Shown here: one piece after another, positions 45,409-54,297 of the stretch
How the letters are laid out: the number at the start of each line of letters is the position of its first letter
How positions within the stretch are numbered: position 1 is the stretch's first letter
DNA from: an uncultured Paracoccaceae bacterium
Lineage (GTDB): Bacteria > Pseudomonadota > Alphaproteobacteria > Rhodobacterales > Rhodobacteraceae
DNA length: 64,000 nt
Assembly (NCBI GenBank): GCA_934500835.1
Contig: CAKSTR010000002.1
Location: forward strand, 124,001 to 188,000
Direction of reading: 5' to 3'
Notes under the pieces: generated by a model
The model's input: the letters and a program-made list of their open reading frames with translations, nothing else
What the model was told of the DNA's origin: nothing
Databases searched by the model: none
Position numbers and translations under genes: made by a program

Positions 45409-47226
45409 ATGGTGAAGAAGGCCGCGAAACCCCGCCCGGGCAAGGGCGAGGCGGCGCTGGCCGCGCTGCGGCCCGTCAGCCGGCACGGCATCGTCACGGC
45501 CGTGTCCATGATGAAGGACGAAGGCCCCTTCGTTCTGGAATGGATCGCGCATCATCTGGCCGTCGGCTTCAGCCGGATCGTGGTCTACACCAACGATTGT
45601 TCCGATGGCACCGACCTGATGCTGATGCGGCTTGAGGAGTTGGGCCTTGCGCATCACCGCGTCAACCTGATCCCCGAAGGGCTGCGGCCGCAGCCCTCGG
45701 CGCTGAACTATGCCCAGGACGAACCGCTGGTTGCCGAAAGTGACTGGGTGCTGGTGTTCGACGCCGATGAATTCGTCTCGATCCGCTATGCCGACGGCAC
45801 GCTGGACCCGCTTCTGGACGCGGCCGAGGCGCAGGGGGCGAATGGCATCGTCATCACCTGGCGCATCTTCGGCTCGGGCGGGGTGCATGACTGGTCGCGC
45901 GATCCCGTGACCGAACAGTATCTGCTGGCCGCGCCGCAGGACTGGAACAAGGGCTGGGGTGTGAAAACCCTTTTCAAATTCGACCCCGAGCATTGGAAGC
46001 TGGGCATCCACCGCCCGAAGATAAAGAACAAGTGGCTGGAGAACGGCTATCCCGACACGATCAAATGGCTGAACGGATCCGGCCGGCCGATGGAGGATTA
46101 CTTCAAGTTCCGCGGCTGGCGGTCGATCACAAGGACCATCGGCTATGACTGGGTCCAGATGAACCACTATGCGGTGAAGTCGATCGACAGCTATGCCATC
46201 CGCAAGTTCCGCGGCAACGTGAACCTGAAGAAGGACAAGTACAACGCGGACTACTGGTCGCTGCAGGACCGCAACGAGGTGCGCGACGACACCATGCTGC
46301 GCTATTCTGCCGCACGGAAACGGATCTTCGACCTGCTGCTGACCGACCCCGAACTGAACCGCCTGCATTTCGCCGCGCTTGACCGGGCCGAGGGGCGGCT
46401 GGCCGAGTTCAAGGGCACGCCGGCCTATGAGGACATGGTGGCCGGGCTGAAGGCGGCCTCGGCAGTCTCGATCACCGAGGTGGTGGCCAAGCCGCCGCAG
46501 GCGCGCGACCCCGAAAAGATCGCCGCCCTGATGAGCCGGGTGGAAAAGGTCCAGTCCGAACGCCAGCGGCAAGAACGCAAGGCCGGCGATCCGCCGCCGC
46601 CGAAAAGCCACGCCATGCTGGACACCCCGGCGAAGGCCCCGGCAACCGGGGTGGACTGGGTGGCCAACCATGACATCCAGATGCCGGTGGACCCCGGCTT
46701 CTTTCCCGCGCAGGTGCTGGAGCAGATCGCCGCCGGCAAGTTCGACCGCGGCGTCGCGCGCGTCCTGCCGCGGCTTTTGCAGGGGTGCGCCCGGCTGGTG
46801 CACCTGGGCGGCGCGCCGGGGTTCCGGGCGGCGCTGCTGGCGCGGCATCTGCCCGGGCTTGTCCAGATGGTGCAGGAAGGCCATCCGGGCCGGCTTGCGC
46901 TTTTGCGCGCGGTCTGGGCGCGCAATGCCCTGACCGAAGGGCCGGCGCTGCAGCTGGTGGGCGATTCCTTGCCCGGCGATGCCCTGCGCGACAGGCTGGC
47001 CGCCTTCCGGCCCGACAGCCTTGTGATCGCCGATCCGCAGTTCGACCCCGACCGGCTGGCCGCCGCGATAGAGGCCTGCGGGCCGGGCCTTGCCACTGTC
47101 ATCGTCACCGGACAGGCGATGGGGCATGGCATTGCTTGGAAGACGCTTTTCCCGACGCTGGCCCTGGTCGGTGCCGCGGAACGCCAGCCCGAATTCCTGC
47201 TGGCCCGCATGACGACGACGATCTGA
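45409..47226 (+). CDS. Two-domain protein: family 2-like glycosyltransferase + Rossmann-like C-terminal domain
   Basis: 605 residues. Residues ~25-330 are a GT2-like transferase of the 'new lineage' kind: AVSMMKDEGPFVLEWIAHHLAVG, VVYTNDCSDGTD, and the nucleotide-sugar/metal DxD in VLVFDADEFVSI. A charged linker (SERQRQERKAGDPPPPKS) follows. Residues ~440-605 look like a Rossmann fold with LVHLGGAPGFRAALLARHLPG then MVQEGHPGRLALLRAVWARNAL, which resembles the S-adenosylmethionine-binding part of FkbM-type methyltransferases but with a weak glycine motif. Donor and acceptor sugars are unknown. It leads the plus-strand glycan series, divergent from manC. Confidence 0.78.
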   Translation: MVKKAAKPRPGKGEAALAALRPVSRHGIVTAVSMMKDEGPFVLEWIAHHLAVGFSRIVVYTNDCSDGTDLMLMRLEELGLAHHRVNLIPEGLRPQPSALNYAQDEPLVAESDWVLVFDADEFVSIRYADGTLDPLLDAAEAQGANGIVITWRIFGSGGVHDWSRDPVTEQYLLAAPQDWNKGWGVKTLFKFDPEHWKLGIHRPKIKNKWLENGYPDTIKWLNGSGRPMEDYFKFRGWRSITRTIGYDWVQMNHYAVKSIDSYAIRKFRGNVNLKKDKYNADYWSLQDRNEVRDDTMLRYSAARKRIFDLLLTDPELNRLHFAALDRAEGRLAEFKGTPAYEDMVAGLKAASAVSITEVVAKPPQARDPEKIAALMSRVEKVQSERQRQERKAGDPPPPKSHAMLDTPAKAPATGVDWVANHDIQMPVDPGFFPAQVLEQIAAGKFDRGVARVLPRLLQGCARLVHLGGAPGFRAALLARHLPGLVQMVQEGHPGRLALLRAVWARNALTEGPALQLVGDSLPGDALRDRLAAFRPDSLVIADPQFDPDRLAAAIEACGPGLATVIVTGQAMGHGIAWKTLFPTLALVGAAERQPEFLLARMTTTI

Positions 47227-47269
47227 TCCCCATTCCCGGCGCCCTTGCCGGATGTTCCCAGGAGTAGAC

Positions 47270-48085
47270 ATGACCACCACGACCCGCCGCCCCGTTGCCT
47301 CGCTCTGGATTGGCCCGCGCCTGCAGTATCTGAACCAGATCTGCCTGCTGAGCCATGTGCGCAATGGCCACCCGACCACGCTGTATTGCACCGAGACGGT
47401 CTCGAACGTGCCCGAGGGGGTCGAAGTCCGCCCGGCAACCGAGATCATGGACATCGACATGGATATCGTGCGCCAGACCTCGGAATCGTTCCTGTCCAAC
47501 GTCTTTCGCTACAAGATGATCCAGAAGACCAATGCGGTCTGGATCGACTGCGACGCCTATTGCCACAAGCCCTTCCCGGACGAGATGGAGCATATCTACG
47601 CCGGCCACGGCTTCCGCGGTGCGCTGAACTGCGGTGTGGTCTATATCCCGCAGAAGGGCGCGTTGATCGACGCGCTTCTGGACTATTACGACAACCTGCC
47701 CGCCGCCCCCGCATGGTTCAACAAGCAACAGCGCAAGCGTCTGGACAAGCAGGACACCTCGCTGCCGCAGGCCGTGCGGATCTACAATGCCGAGCGGACC
47801 TCGTTCGGGCCGCAGGCCTTCACCTGGTTCGCCCAGCAGACCGGCGACTTCGAGCGGGCGCTGGGCCATGACGTGCTGTATCCGGTGCCCTTCCAGCTGA
47901 ACGACATCTTCTTCGACCCCTATGGCCGGGTCGAGGGGCACTTCACCGACAATACCCTGTCGGTCCATCTCTACACCAATGGCACCAAGCCCTGGTGGCG
48001 CAAGAACCCGCCTCTGGCAAACTCCTACGCCGCGCGGATGTGTGAAGTGGAGGGTGTCGATCCGGCGAAGGCACTGGAGGAATGA
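47270..48085 (+). CDS. Putative glycosyltransferase (capsular-polysaccharide type)
   Basis: 271 residues. It opens with ASLWIGPRLQYLNQICLLSHVRNGHPTTLYC, and VWIDCDAYCHKPFP provides a DxD-type motif; HFTDNTLSVHLYTNGTK is near the end. This resembles galactosyl/mannosyl transferases of the GT32 or DUF-type capsular family. Start: ATG 47270 with GGAG at 47261. It overlaps the next gene by ATGA. Donor unknown. Confidence 0.7.
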   Translation: MTTTTRRPVASLWIGPRLQYLNQICLLSHVRNGHPTTLYCTETVSNVPEGVEVRPATEIMDIDMDIVRQTSESFLSNVFRYKMIQKTNAVWIDCDAYCHKPFPDEMEHIYAGHGFRGALNCGVVYIPQKGALIDALLDYYDNLPAAPAWFNKQQRKRLDKQDTSLPQAVRIYNAERTSFGPQAFTWFAQQTGDFERALGHDVLYPVPFQLNDIFFDPYGRVEGHFTDNTLSVHLYTNGTKPWWRKNPPLANSYAARMCEVEGVDPAKALEE

Positions 48086-48984
48086 GCGGGGGCAAGAAGC
48101 TTACCCTCTTCTACATCGTCGAGCCGCCCGACTATCAGATCATGGCCTGCATGCTGCTGGCCTCGATCCGCGAAAACTTCGGCCCCGATGTCGCGGCCGT
48201 GGGCTATTGCCCGGAACACCGGATGTCCGAGTTGCATCTGGGTGTCCTGCGCGCGCATGACATGCTGGACGCCGAAATCCGGCCGATGCGGACGCAAGGC
48301 ATGTGGGACGAGCCTTATCCCCACGGCAACAAGATCGTCGCGGCGCTGCAGCCGCGCGACAGCGACTATTCGGCCTTCATCGACAGCGACGTGCTGTTCC
48401 TGCAGCCGAATACGCCCGAGGCGCTGGTCAAGCCGGGCCATGTCTCCTGTTCGGTCGCGGCCTCGATGAACTGGGGCGAGCAATCGGTCTGGGACCGCAT
48501 CTACGGCCAGTTCGGCATGCCGGTCCCAACCGATCGGGTGCGGCTGATGCGGCGCACGCGGCAGGACGTGGTGCCCTATTTCAGTTCGGGCCTTGTCGGC
48601 TTCCCGGAAGGCGAGGGGCCGCAGGGCCGCTTTGCCGATGTCTGGTACGACACTGCCCGCAAGCTGGACCGCGACACCGGGCTGGAACAGCGCCGGCCCT
48701 ATCTGGACCAGATGACCCTGCCGGTCGCGATCCGCCGGGCGGGACTTGGCTGGAACCCGCTGTCCGAGGAGCAGCATTTCATCCTTGGCGGCATGCTGCG
48801 CGGCAAGCCGCTGCCGGCCGACCGCAAGATCTATACGGTGCATTACCGCACCACCAAGGTGCTGCGCGAGGTGGGGCTGGAAGGCGTAGGCCGGGCAATG
48901 ATGAAACAGCACCTTGGCGTGCGCTTCGTCGGCCGGCTGGCGCCCGAAGCCGCCGCGCCGGACACTGCAGAAGAGGGAGAGTGA
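48082..48984 (+). CDS. Putative glycosyltransferase (GT8-like)
   Basis: 300 residues. LTLFYIVEPPDYQIMACMLLASIRENFGP, then HGNKIVAALQPRDSDYSAFIDSDVLFLQP with a DxD (IDSDV), and DQMTLPVAIRRAGLGWNPL, then YTVHYRTTKVLR. The general plan is that of retaining transferases acting on nucleotide sugars. It is coupled to the preceding gene by ATGA. The acceptor is unknown. Confidence 0.68.
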   Translation: MSGGKKLTLFYIVEPPDYQIMACMLLASIRENFGPDVAAVGYCPEHRMSELHLGVLRAHDMLDAEIRPMRTQGMWDEPYPHGNKIVAALQPRDSDYSAFIDSDVLFLQPNTPEALVKPGHVSCSVAASMNWGEQSVWDRIYGQFGMPVPTDRVRLMRRTRQDVVPYFSSGLVGFPEGEGPQGRFADVWYDTARKLDRDTGLEQRRPYLDQMTLPVAIRRAGLGWNPLSEEQHFILGGMLRGKPLPADRKIYTVHYRTTKVLREVGLEGVGRAMMKQHLGVRFVGRLAPEAAAPDTAEEGE

Positions 48985-48987
48985 CAG

Positions 48988-49692
48988 ATGGGCATCAGCC
49001 TCATTCCGGCATTGTTCATGGCGCGCCACGCCAAAGAGGTGGGAGATGCGAAGCTTGGCCTCGTTCTGGGGCGGCAGAAGCTGCACATGAAGGACCGCAA
49101 GCTGCAGAAGTTCTGCAACGAGGCGGCCAAGCTGGGCATCCGGGTCGCGCCCGAGGACTGTGTGCAGCCGGACGGCTTCACCGAAACCATCTACACGCGC
49201 ATGGGATATCCGCCCATCGAGGCGATGGATTTCAACGACCTTGAAGGCGCGCAGCACGTCCATGACCTGAACAAGCCGGTGCCCGCGAAGCTGAAGGAAA
49301 AGTTCGACATCGTGATCGACGGCGGCACGACCGAACATATTTTCCACATCGGGCAGGCGCTGGACAGTTGCCATGCCATGCTGAAGCCCGGCGGCCTTCT
49401 GCTGGCCTTCGTGGCGGCGGACGGCTGGTTCGGCCATGGCTTTTTCCAGACCGGCCCCGATGTGCCATGGCGTTACTGGCACCATGCGCGCGGCTACGAT
49501 ATGCTTGAGGTCTCGCTGGTCCATCGCAAGGACCCGCTGAACCTGATCCCGATCGACGATCCGACCGGCGCCCCGCGCGGCGGCGAGCGGTTCCTGAGCG
49601 GGCCGCACATGCTGTTGACCGCGGCGCGCAAGCCCTTGAAGGCGCCGCCCTACCGGATTCCGGTTCAAAGCCATTATGTAGGTGCCAAATGA
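48988..49692 (+). CDS. SAM-dependent methyltransferase-like protein
   Basis: 234 residues. The central part VPAKLKEKFDIVIDGGTTEHIFHIGQALDSCHAMLKPGGLLLAFVAADGWFGHGFF reads as the motif IV-VI half of a class I methyltransferase; the N-terminal glycine-rich motif I is not clear, so cofactor binding is uncertain. It lies between glycosyltransferases and a FkbM-type methyltransferase, whose start overlaps its stop. GGGAGAGTGACAG precedes the ATG. Confidence 0.65.
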   Translation: MGISLIPALFMARHAKEVGDAKLGLVLGRQKLHMKDRKLQKFCNEAAKLGIRVAPEDCVQPDGFTETIYTRMGYPPIEAMDFNDLEGAQHVHDLNKPVPAKLKEKFDIVIDGGTTEHIFHIGQALDSCHAMLKPGGLLLAFVAADGWFGHGFFQTGPDVPWRYWHHARGYDMLEVSLVHRKDPLNLIPIDDPTGAPRGGERFLSGPHMLLTAARKPLKAPPYRIPVQSHYVGAK

Positions 49693-50396
49693 CCGAGGCC
49701 GATGAGATCGAGACCGCCGCGACCGACGCGGCACCGCCGACGGTGGAAGAGCTGGAAGCCAAGCTGCGCCGCCACAAGCGCAACATGCGCAAGGCATCGG
49801 CCGAGGGGTTTCTGGCCGGCATCCTTGCCATGCTGAAGCCGGGCGATCTGGTGCTGGATTGCGGGGCCAATGTCGGCAAGATCAGCACGCAGGTGGCCCG
49901 CACCGGCGCGACCGTTCTGGCCTATGAACCTGACCCCTTCGCCTTCGGCCACCTCAGCAGGACCTGCGCCGATCTGCCCAATGTCACGCTGCACAATGCG
50001 GCGGTGGGGGCCACCTCCGGCTCTATCCGGCTGATGCGGGCGTCGAATTTCGACGACAACCCGGCCGGAGCTTCGGTCAAAAGCACCATCGTCGGCGGCG
50101 GGCGGCTGATCCGCGAAGAGGATGGCATCGATGTCACCCTGCTGGCCTTCCCCGACCTTGTGCGCGACCTGACAAGGGACGGGACCGAGATCGCGCTGGT
50201 CAAGATGGACATCGAAGGGGCCGAGCTGGACATTCTGGAGGCGATGGAAGAGCAGGGTCTCTTCGACCGCATCCGCTGTCTGGTGGTGGAAACCCATGAA
50301 CGCAAGTTCAAGGACCTGCGCCCCCGCTATCGCGCCCTGCGCAACCGGCTGACCAAAGGGCCATTTGCGCAGCGCATCTTCCTTGACTGGATCTAG
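49689..50396 (+). CDS. FkbM-family methyltransferase
   Basis: 235 residues. VLDCGANVGKISTQVARTGATVLAYEPDPFAF is the SAM-binding motif I and acidic strand 2; ALVKMDIEGAELDILEAMEEQGLFDRIRCLVVETH is the diagnostic FkbM C-terminal block. Members O-methylate sugars or polyketides; here methylation of a glycan residue is likely. ATGA overlap with the preceding gene. Confidence 0.88.
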   Translation: MTEADEIETAATDAAPPTVEELEAKLRRHKRNMRKASAEGFLAGILAMLKPGDLVLDCGANVGKISTQVARTGATVLAYEPDPFAFGHLSRTCADLPNVTLHNAAVGATSGSIRLMRASNFDDNPAGASVKSTIVGGGRLIREEDGIDVTLLAFPDLVRDLTRDGTEIALVKMDIEGAELDILEAMEEQGLFDRIRCLVVETHERKFKDLRPRYRALRNRLTKGPFAQRIFLDWI

Positions 50397-50408
50397 GAGA
50401 CACCTCCC

Positions 50409-51731
50409 GTGCCGCCCGCCTCGCTGATCGAGCTTGTCCGCTTTGGCTACGGTCCCCGGCCGGGCGAAGGCCATGACGGGGCGGGGCTTGATCCCGCGCG
50501 GTTGCTGCACCAGCTGGCGGATGCGGCAAAGCCGATCCCGCGCAAGCTGCTGACCATCCGGGACCGGCTGGACCTTTTGGCCGCACAGCGCGCGGCGGCC
50601 GAGGCGGTGAAGTCCGGCGGCGCCAGGGTGAACGAGGCGCAGAAGACGCTGCGCGCCCTGGGGGTGGAAGAAGTCTCGGACTGGATCTGGGATGCCGTGA
50701 TGGCGCAGAACGGCTTTGCCGAACGACTGGTCAACTTCTGGGCCAACCGGCTGACCGTGGCCTGGCGCAAGGGGGTGGGGGCCTATTTCCTTGGCCCCTA
50801 CCGCGAAGAGGCGATCCGCCCCCATATCGCCGGGCGCTACGATGATATGCTGGCGGCTTCGGCCTGGCATCCGGCGATGATGGAATATCTGGACCAGATC
50901 GCCTCGATCGGGCCGGACTCGGAGCTGGGGCTGAAGCGCCGCAAGGGGCTGAACGAGAATTACGCCCGCGAGTTTCTGGAACTGCACACGATGGGCGCGG
51001 GCTATACCCAGGCCGATGTGACCGAACTGGCCCGTCTGTTCGCCGGCATGCAATATGACGCGACCGGCACCTTCTTCGATGCCGCGCGGGCCGAGCCGGG
51101 GCCGAAGGTGATCCTTGGCGAAAGCTATGCCACGGGCATCGGGGAAATCGCCCGGCTGATCGGGACCGTCGCCCGCCGTCCCGAGACGGCGCAAAGCGTG
51201 GCGCTGGCCCTGGCGCGGCATTTCATTGCGGATGATCCGCCGCCCGATCTGGTGGAGGCGATGGCGCAGGCCTATCTCGGGGGGGAGACCGCGCTCTTGC
51301 CGGTCTACCGCGCCCTGCTGGAGCATCCCGCCGCCCATGACCCGATCTTTCACAAGCTGCGCAGCCCGCACGAATACATGGTGGCGACCCTGCGCGCGCT
51401 GGACCTGAATTCGGATCTGGCCACCGGCAAGGGCTGGCTCAAGGCGCCGCAGGCGCTGACGGCGATGGCGCAATCCGGCTATCGCACCCCCGGTCCCGAC
51501 GGCTGGCCCGACAGCGCCGAGGCCTGGGCCACCGGACCCGCGCTTGCCGCAAGGCTGAACTGGGGCGAGGCGCTGGCCCGGCGGTTTGGCGAAAAGGCGG
51601 ATCCCGCCGCGATGGCCCGCGCCGTTCTTGGCGGCGGGGAAGAGGCCGCCATCCTTGCCGCCGGCCGCGCCGAACAGCGGTGGGAGGGGGTGGCCGTTCT
51701 TCTGGGCGCGCCCGCCTTCATGCGGAGATAG
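50409..51731 (+). CDS. DUF1800 domain protein
   Basis: 440 residues from a GTG preceded by AGGAGA. Characteristic segments are MAQNGFAERLVNFWANRLTVAW, YREEAIRPHIAGRYDDML, HPAMMEYLDQIASIGP, GLNENYAREFLELHTMGAGYTQADVTELARLFAG and the C-terminal WLKAPQALTAM. The function of the family is unknown. It is nearly always encoded beside a DUF1501 protein, as here. No signal peptide is evident. Confidence 0.9.
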   Translation: MPPASLIELVRFGYGPRPGEGHDGAGLDPARLLHQLADAAKPIPRKLLTIRDRLDLLAAQRAAAEAVKSGGARVNEAQKTLRALGVEEVSDWIWDAVMAQNGFAERLVNFWANRLTVAWRKGVGAYFLGPYREEAIRPHIAGRYDDMLAASAWHPAMMEYLDQIASIGPDSELGLKRRKGLNENYAREFLELHTMGAGYTQADVTELARLFAGMQYDATGTFFDAARAEPGPKVILGESYATGIGEIARLIGTVARRPETAQSVALALARHFIADDPPPDLVEAMAQAYLGGETALLPVYRALLEHPAAHDPIFHKLRSPHEYMVATLRALDLNSDLATGKGWLKAPQALTAMAQSGYRTPGPDGWPDSAEAWATGPALAARLNWGEALARRFGEKADPAAMARAVLGGGEEAAILAAGRAEQRWEGVAVLLGAPAFMRR

Positions 51732-51733
51732 CG

Positions 51734-52894
51734 ATGGCCGGACTTCTCCTTACCCGGCGCAACTTTTTGATCGGCTGCTCGGCGGCGGCCGCGCCGGTCT
51801 TCACGCCGATGACCTTTGCCGCCACGCCGGGGCAGAACCGGCTGGTGGTGATCGTGCTGCGCGGGGCGCTGGACGGGCTGGATCTGCTGCGGCCCTTGGG
51901 CGATCCGGCCTATGCGGCGCTGCGCCCCAAGATCGCGGTCAATGCCGCGCGGCAATCCTTTGATCTGGATGGCTTCTTCGGCCTGCATCCGGCCTGTGCG
52001 CCGCTGATCCCCCTTTGGTCCGCCGGCGAACTGGCGCTGGTTACCGCCGTCGCCACGCCCTATCGCAACCGCAGCCATTTCATCGGGCAGGACATGCTGG
52101 AGAACGGCTCTGGCGCGGTGAACGGGCTTTTGACGCCCGAAAAGGACGGCTGGCTGAACCGGGCGCTGCAACTGATGCCGGGGGTGACCTCCTCGACCGC
52201 CGTTGCGGTTGGCGTCGATCAGATGATGATCCTTGAAGGCACGGCCCCCGCCCAGCAATGGTTCCCGGTCGCCGACAGCAGGATGTCGGCGCAGGGGCTT
52301 GATCTTCTTGGCGATCTTTACGCGCAGGACCCGCTCCTTGCCGCAGTCTATGCCGATGCCCAGATGCTGCGCAGCGAGACGATGGACCAAGGCGCCTCGG
52401 GCGGCGAGAAGGCGCTTGGCGGCTATGTCGCCGACCGGCTGAACGCCGAGGCGCGGATCGCCGCCTTTTCCTTCAACGGCTGGGATACCCACCAGCGGCA
52501 AGAGTTCCACATCGCCAAACGCTTTGCAGCCCTGTGCGACATGCTTCTGGCGCTGCGTGACGGGCTTGGTGCCAACTGGTCCACCACCACGGTTCTGGCG
52601 CTGACCGAATTCGGCCGGACGGCGGCGGAAAACGGCAGTGGCGGCACCGATCACGGCACCGGCGGGGCGGCGCTGATCGCAGGCGGCGCGCTGCGGGGGG
52701 GCAGGGTGCTTGGCACATGGCCGGGGCTGGACGAGGCCAGCCTTCTGGACCGGCGCGACCTGATGCCCACAGGCGATGTGCGCGCCTATGCGGCGACACT
52801 GTTGCAGGAAATGTTCGGCCTGCCGCTCTCGTCCCTGGGCCGCGATGTGTTTCCCGGACTGGAAATGCCGTCCGGCCTGAAGCTGGTGCGCTGA
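51734..52894 (+). CDS. DUF1501 domain protein, Tat-exported
   Basis: 386 residues. LTRRNFLIGCSAAAAPVFTPMTFAA is a twin-arginine signal. The body NRLVVIVLRGALDGLDLLRPLGDP, YRNRSHFIGQDMLENG, TVLALTEFGRTAAENGSGGTDHGTGGAALIAGG is a standard DUF1501 protein, related in fold to the alkaline phosphatase/sulfatase superfamily. The exact activity is unknown. It starts 2 bases after the DUF1800 stop. Confidence 0.9.
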   Translation: MAGLLLTRRNFLIGCSAAAAPVFTPMTFAATPGQNRLVVIVLRGALDGLDLLRPLGDPAYAALRPKIAVNAARQSFDLDGFFGLHPACAPLIPLWSAGELALVTAVATPYRNRSHFIGQDMLENGSGAVNGLLTPEKDGWLNRALQLMPGVTSSTAVAVGVDQMMILEGTAPAQQWFPVADSRMSAQGLDLLGDLYAQDPLLAAVYADAQMLRSETMDQGASGGEKALGGYVADRLNAEARIAAFSFNGWDTHQRQEFHIAKRFAALCDMLLALRDGLGANWSTTTVLALTEFGRTAAENGSGGTDHGTGGAALIAGGALRGGRVLGTWPGLDEASLLDRRDLMPTGDVRAYAATLLQEMFGLPLSSLGRDVFPGLEMPSGLKLVR

Positions 52895-52896
52895 AC

Positions 52897-54297
52897 ATGG
52901 CGCGCAACAAACCCGACCGCGAGGAACGCAAGGCCCGCCGCCGCGAACGCCGCGCCGCCGAGGCCGCGACCGCCGCCGTTCAGGCGCCTCCCGCGGCCCT
53001 GCAGCGGCTGGACCCGGCCGAGCATCTGGGCGACATCGACGCCTGGAACCTGCGGGCCGATGGCGATTGGCTGCGCTTTGACGCAAGGCTTGAAGAGGTG
53101 CCGCGCGGCTATCTGCGCCCCGTCGCCGGCGGGGACATTCTGGCCGATGCGCCGGGGCCGCTGCTGGCGATCCTTGGCCTTGGCGGTGCGCGGCGGGCCG
53201 GGTTCACGGCGGGGGCGGCGCAGTTTCGCTACAATGTGCTGGCGCCTGCCGACCATATCGGCGCGGTGGGGCTGGAGGGCACCGATCAGGCCCTGCGCAC
53301 CGCCGGCCTGCAGCACCTGCGCCACCGCAGCCGCGAGGCCCTGATTGCCGATCACCTGCTGGGCTGGCGCCACAAGGCGCGGCGCGGCCTGCCGCTGATC
53401 GTGACGCGGGTCGAAACCGATGGCGCGGCGTCGATTGCCGAACTCGGGCAGGGGGTGGCCTTCGCCAACTTCCTGACCGCGCTGGACAATCTGATTGCCG
53501 CTGCGGCCACTCTGGGCCGGCGGCCGCAGGTGCTGGCGGTGACGCTGGGCTACGGGAGCGAGGATCTGACCTTGGACAGCGCCGGTTTCGCGCAAGGATG
53601 CCGCGCGCTGATGGCAGAGATCACGGCCGAGATGCGCGGCCGCGGCCTTTCTGCGCCGATCTTCCTTGCCGATGGCGAAAGCGGCACGGCGCGGCTGGCC
53701 GACCATCCCGCCATCGCGGCGTTGCATGAGCTGGCCTGGGCGCCCGGCCCGCACCGGCTGATCCTGCCCGCGCCGGGCTATGCCGGCGCGCAGGACCGCT
53801 TTGGCCGGCTGACGGATGCGGGGCGTCTGGACATGGCCGAACTTGACGCCCATGCCCTTGCGGCGGCCGAGGCGGGGGCGGACTGGCTTTGCCCATTGCC
53901 GCTGCTGGCCGAATATCACGACCGGCAGATCCGGGTCACGTTCCGCGCGATGGCGGATCTGGTGATCGACGCGGACGACCCGTTCCACGCCGGCCCCACG
54001 GCGGGGTTCCGTCTGGCGGGCGGGCCGGGCGAATGCCAGATCCTTGGCGCGCGGATTGCCCGCGATGATCCGCAGTCGGTGATCCTTGACTGCTCTGCCC
54101 CGCCGGCGGGGCATCGGCTGCGCCATGCCTGCGGGCTGGAGCCGGCCGGCGACGGCCAGCCCCCCAATCGCAGCTGCATCCGCGACGCCTGGGCCGCACA
54201 GGGCGCCGGTGGCCGCCCGCTGCACCGCTGGGCGCTGCCGGCTGATCTGCCGCTGCATCCCGCGCCCCCCCTTTGTGTCCGCGAGGCCGAGGCATGA
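52897..54297 (+). CDS. Unrecognised protein in the sulfatase locus
   Basis: 466 residues starting 2 bases after the DUF1501 stop and ending inside the start of the sulfatase gene (ATGA). The N-terminus is very basic and charged (KPDREERKARRRERRAAEA) with no signal peptide. The body has several hydrophobic strand-helix units (ADAPGPLLAILGLGGARR, VLAVTLGYGSEDLTLD, PIFLADGESGTARL, LVIDADDPFHAGPTAGFRLAGG). The last block faintly recalls the catalytic D-x-x-H end of SGNH/sialate-esterase folds, but I cannot assign a family. Position suggests a role with the sulfatase next to it. Confidence 0.6.
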   Translation: MARNKPDREERKARRRERRAAEAATAAVQAPPAALQRLDPAEHLGDIDAWNLRADGDWLRFDARLEEVPRGYLRPVAGGDILADAPGPLLAILGLGGARRAGFTAGAAQFRYNVLAPADHIGAVGLEGTDQALRTAGLQHLRHRSREALIADHLLGWRHKARRGLPLIVTRVETDGAASIAELGQGVAFANFLTALDNLIAAAATLGRRPQVLAVTLGYGSEDLTLDSAGFAQGCRALMAEITAEMRGRGLSAPIFLADGESGTARLADHPAIAALHELAWAPGPHRLILPAPGYAGAQDRFGRLTDAGRLDMAELDAHALAAAEAGADWLCPLPLLAEYHDRQIRVTFRAMADLVIDADDPFHAGPTAGFRLAGGPGECQILGARIARDDPQSVILDCSAPPAGHRLRHACGLEPAGDGQPPNRSCIRDAWAAQGAGGRPLHRWALPADLPLHPAPPLCVREAEA

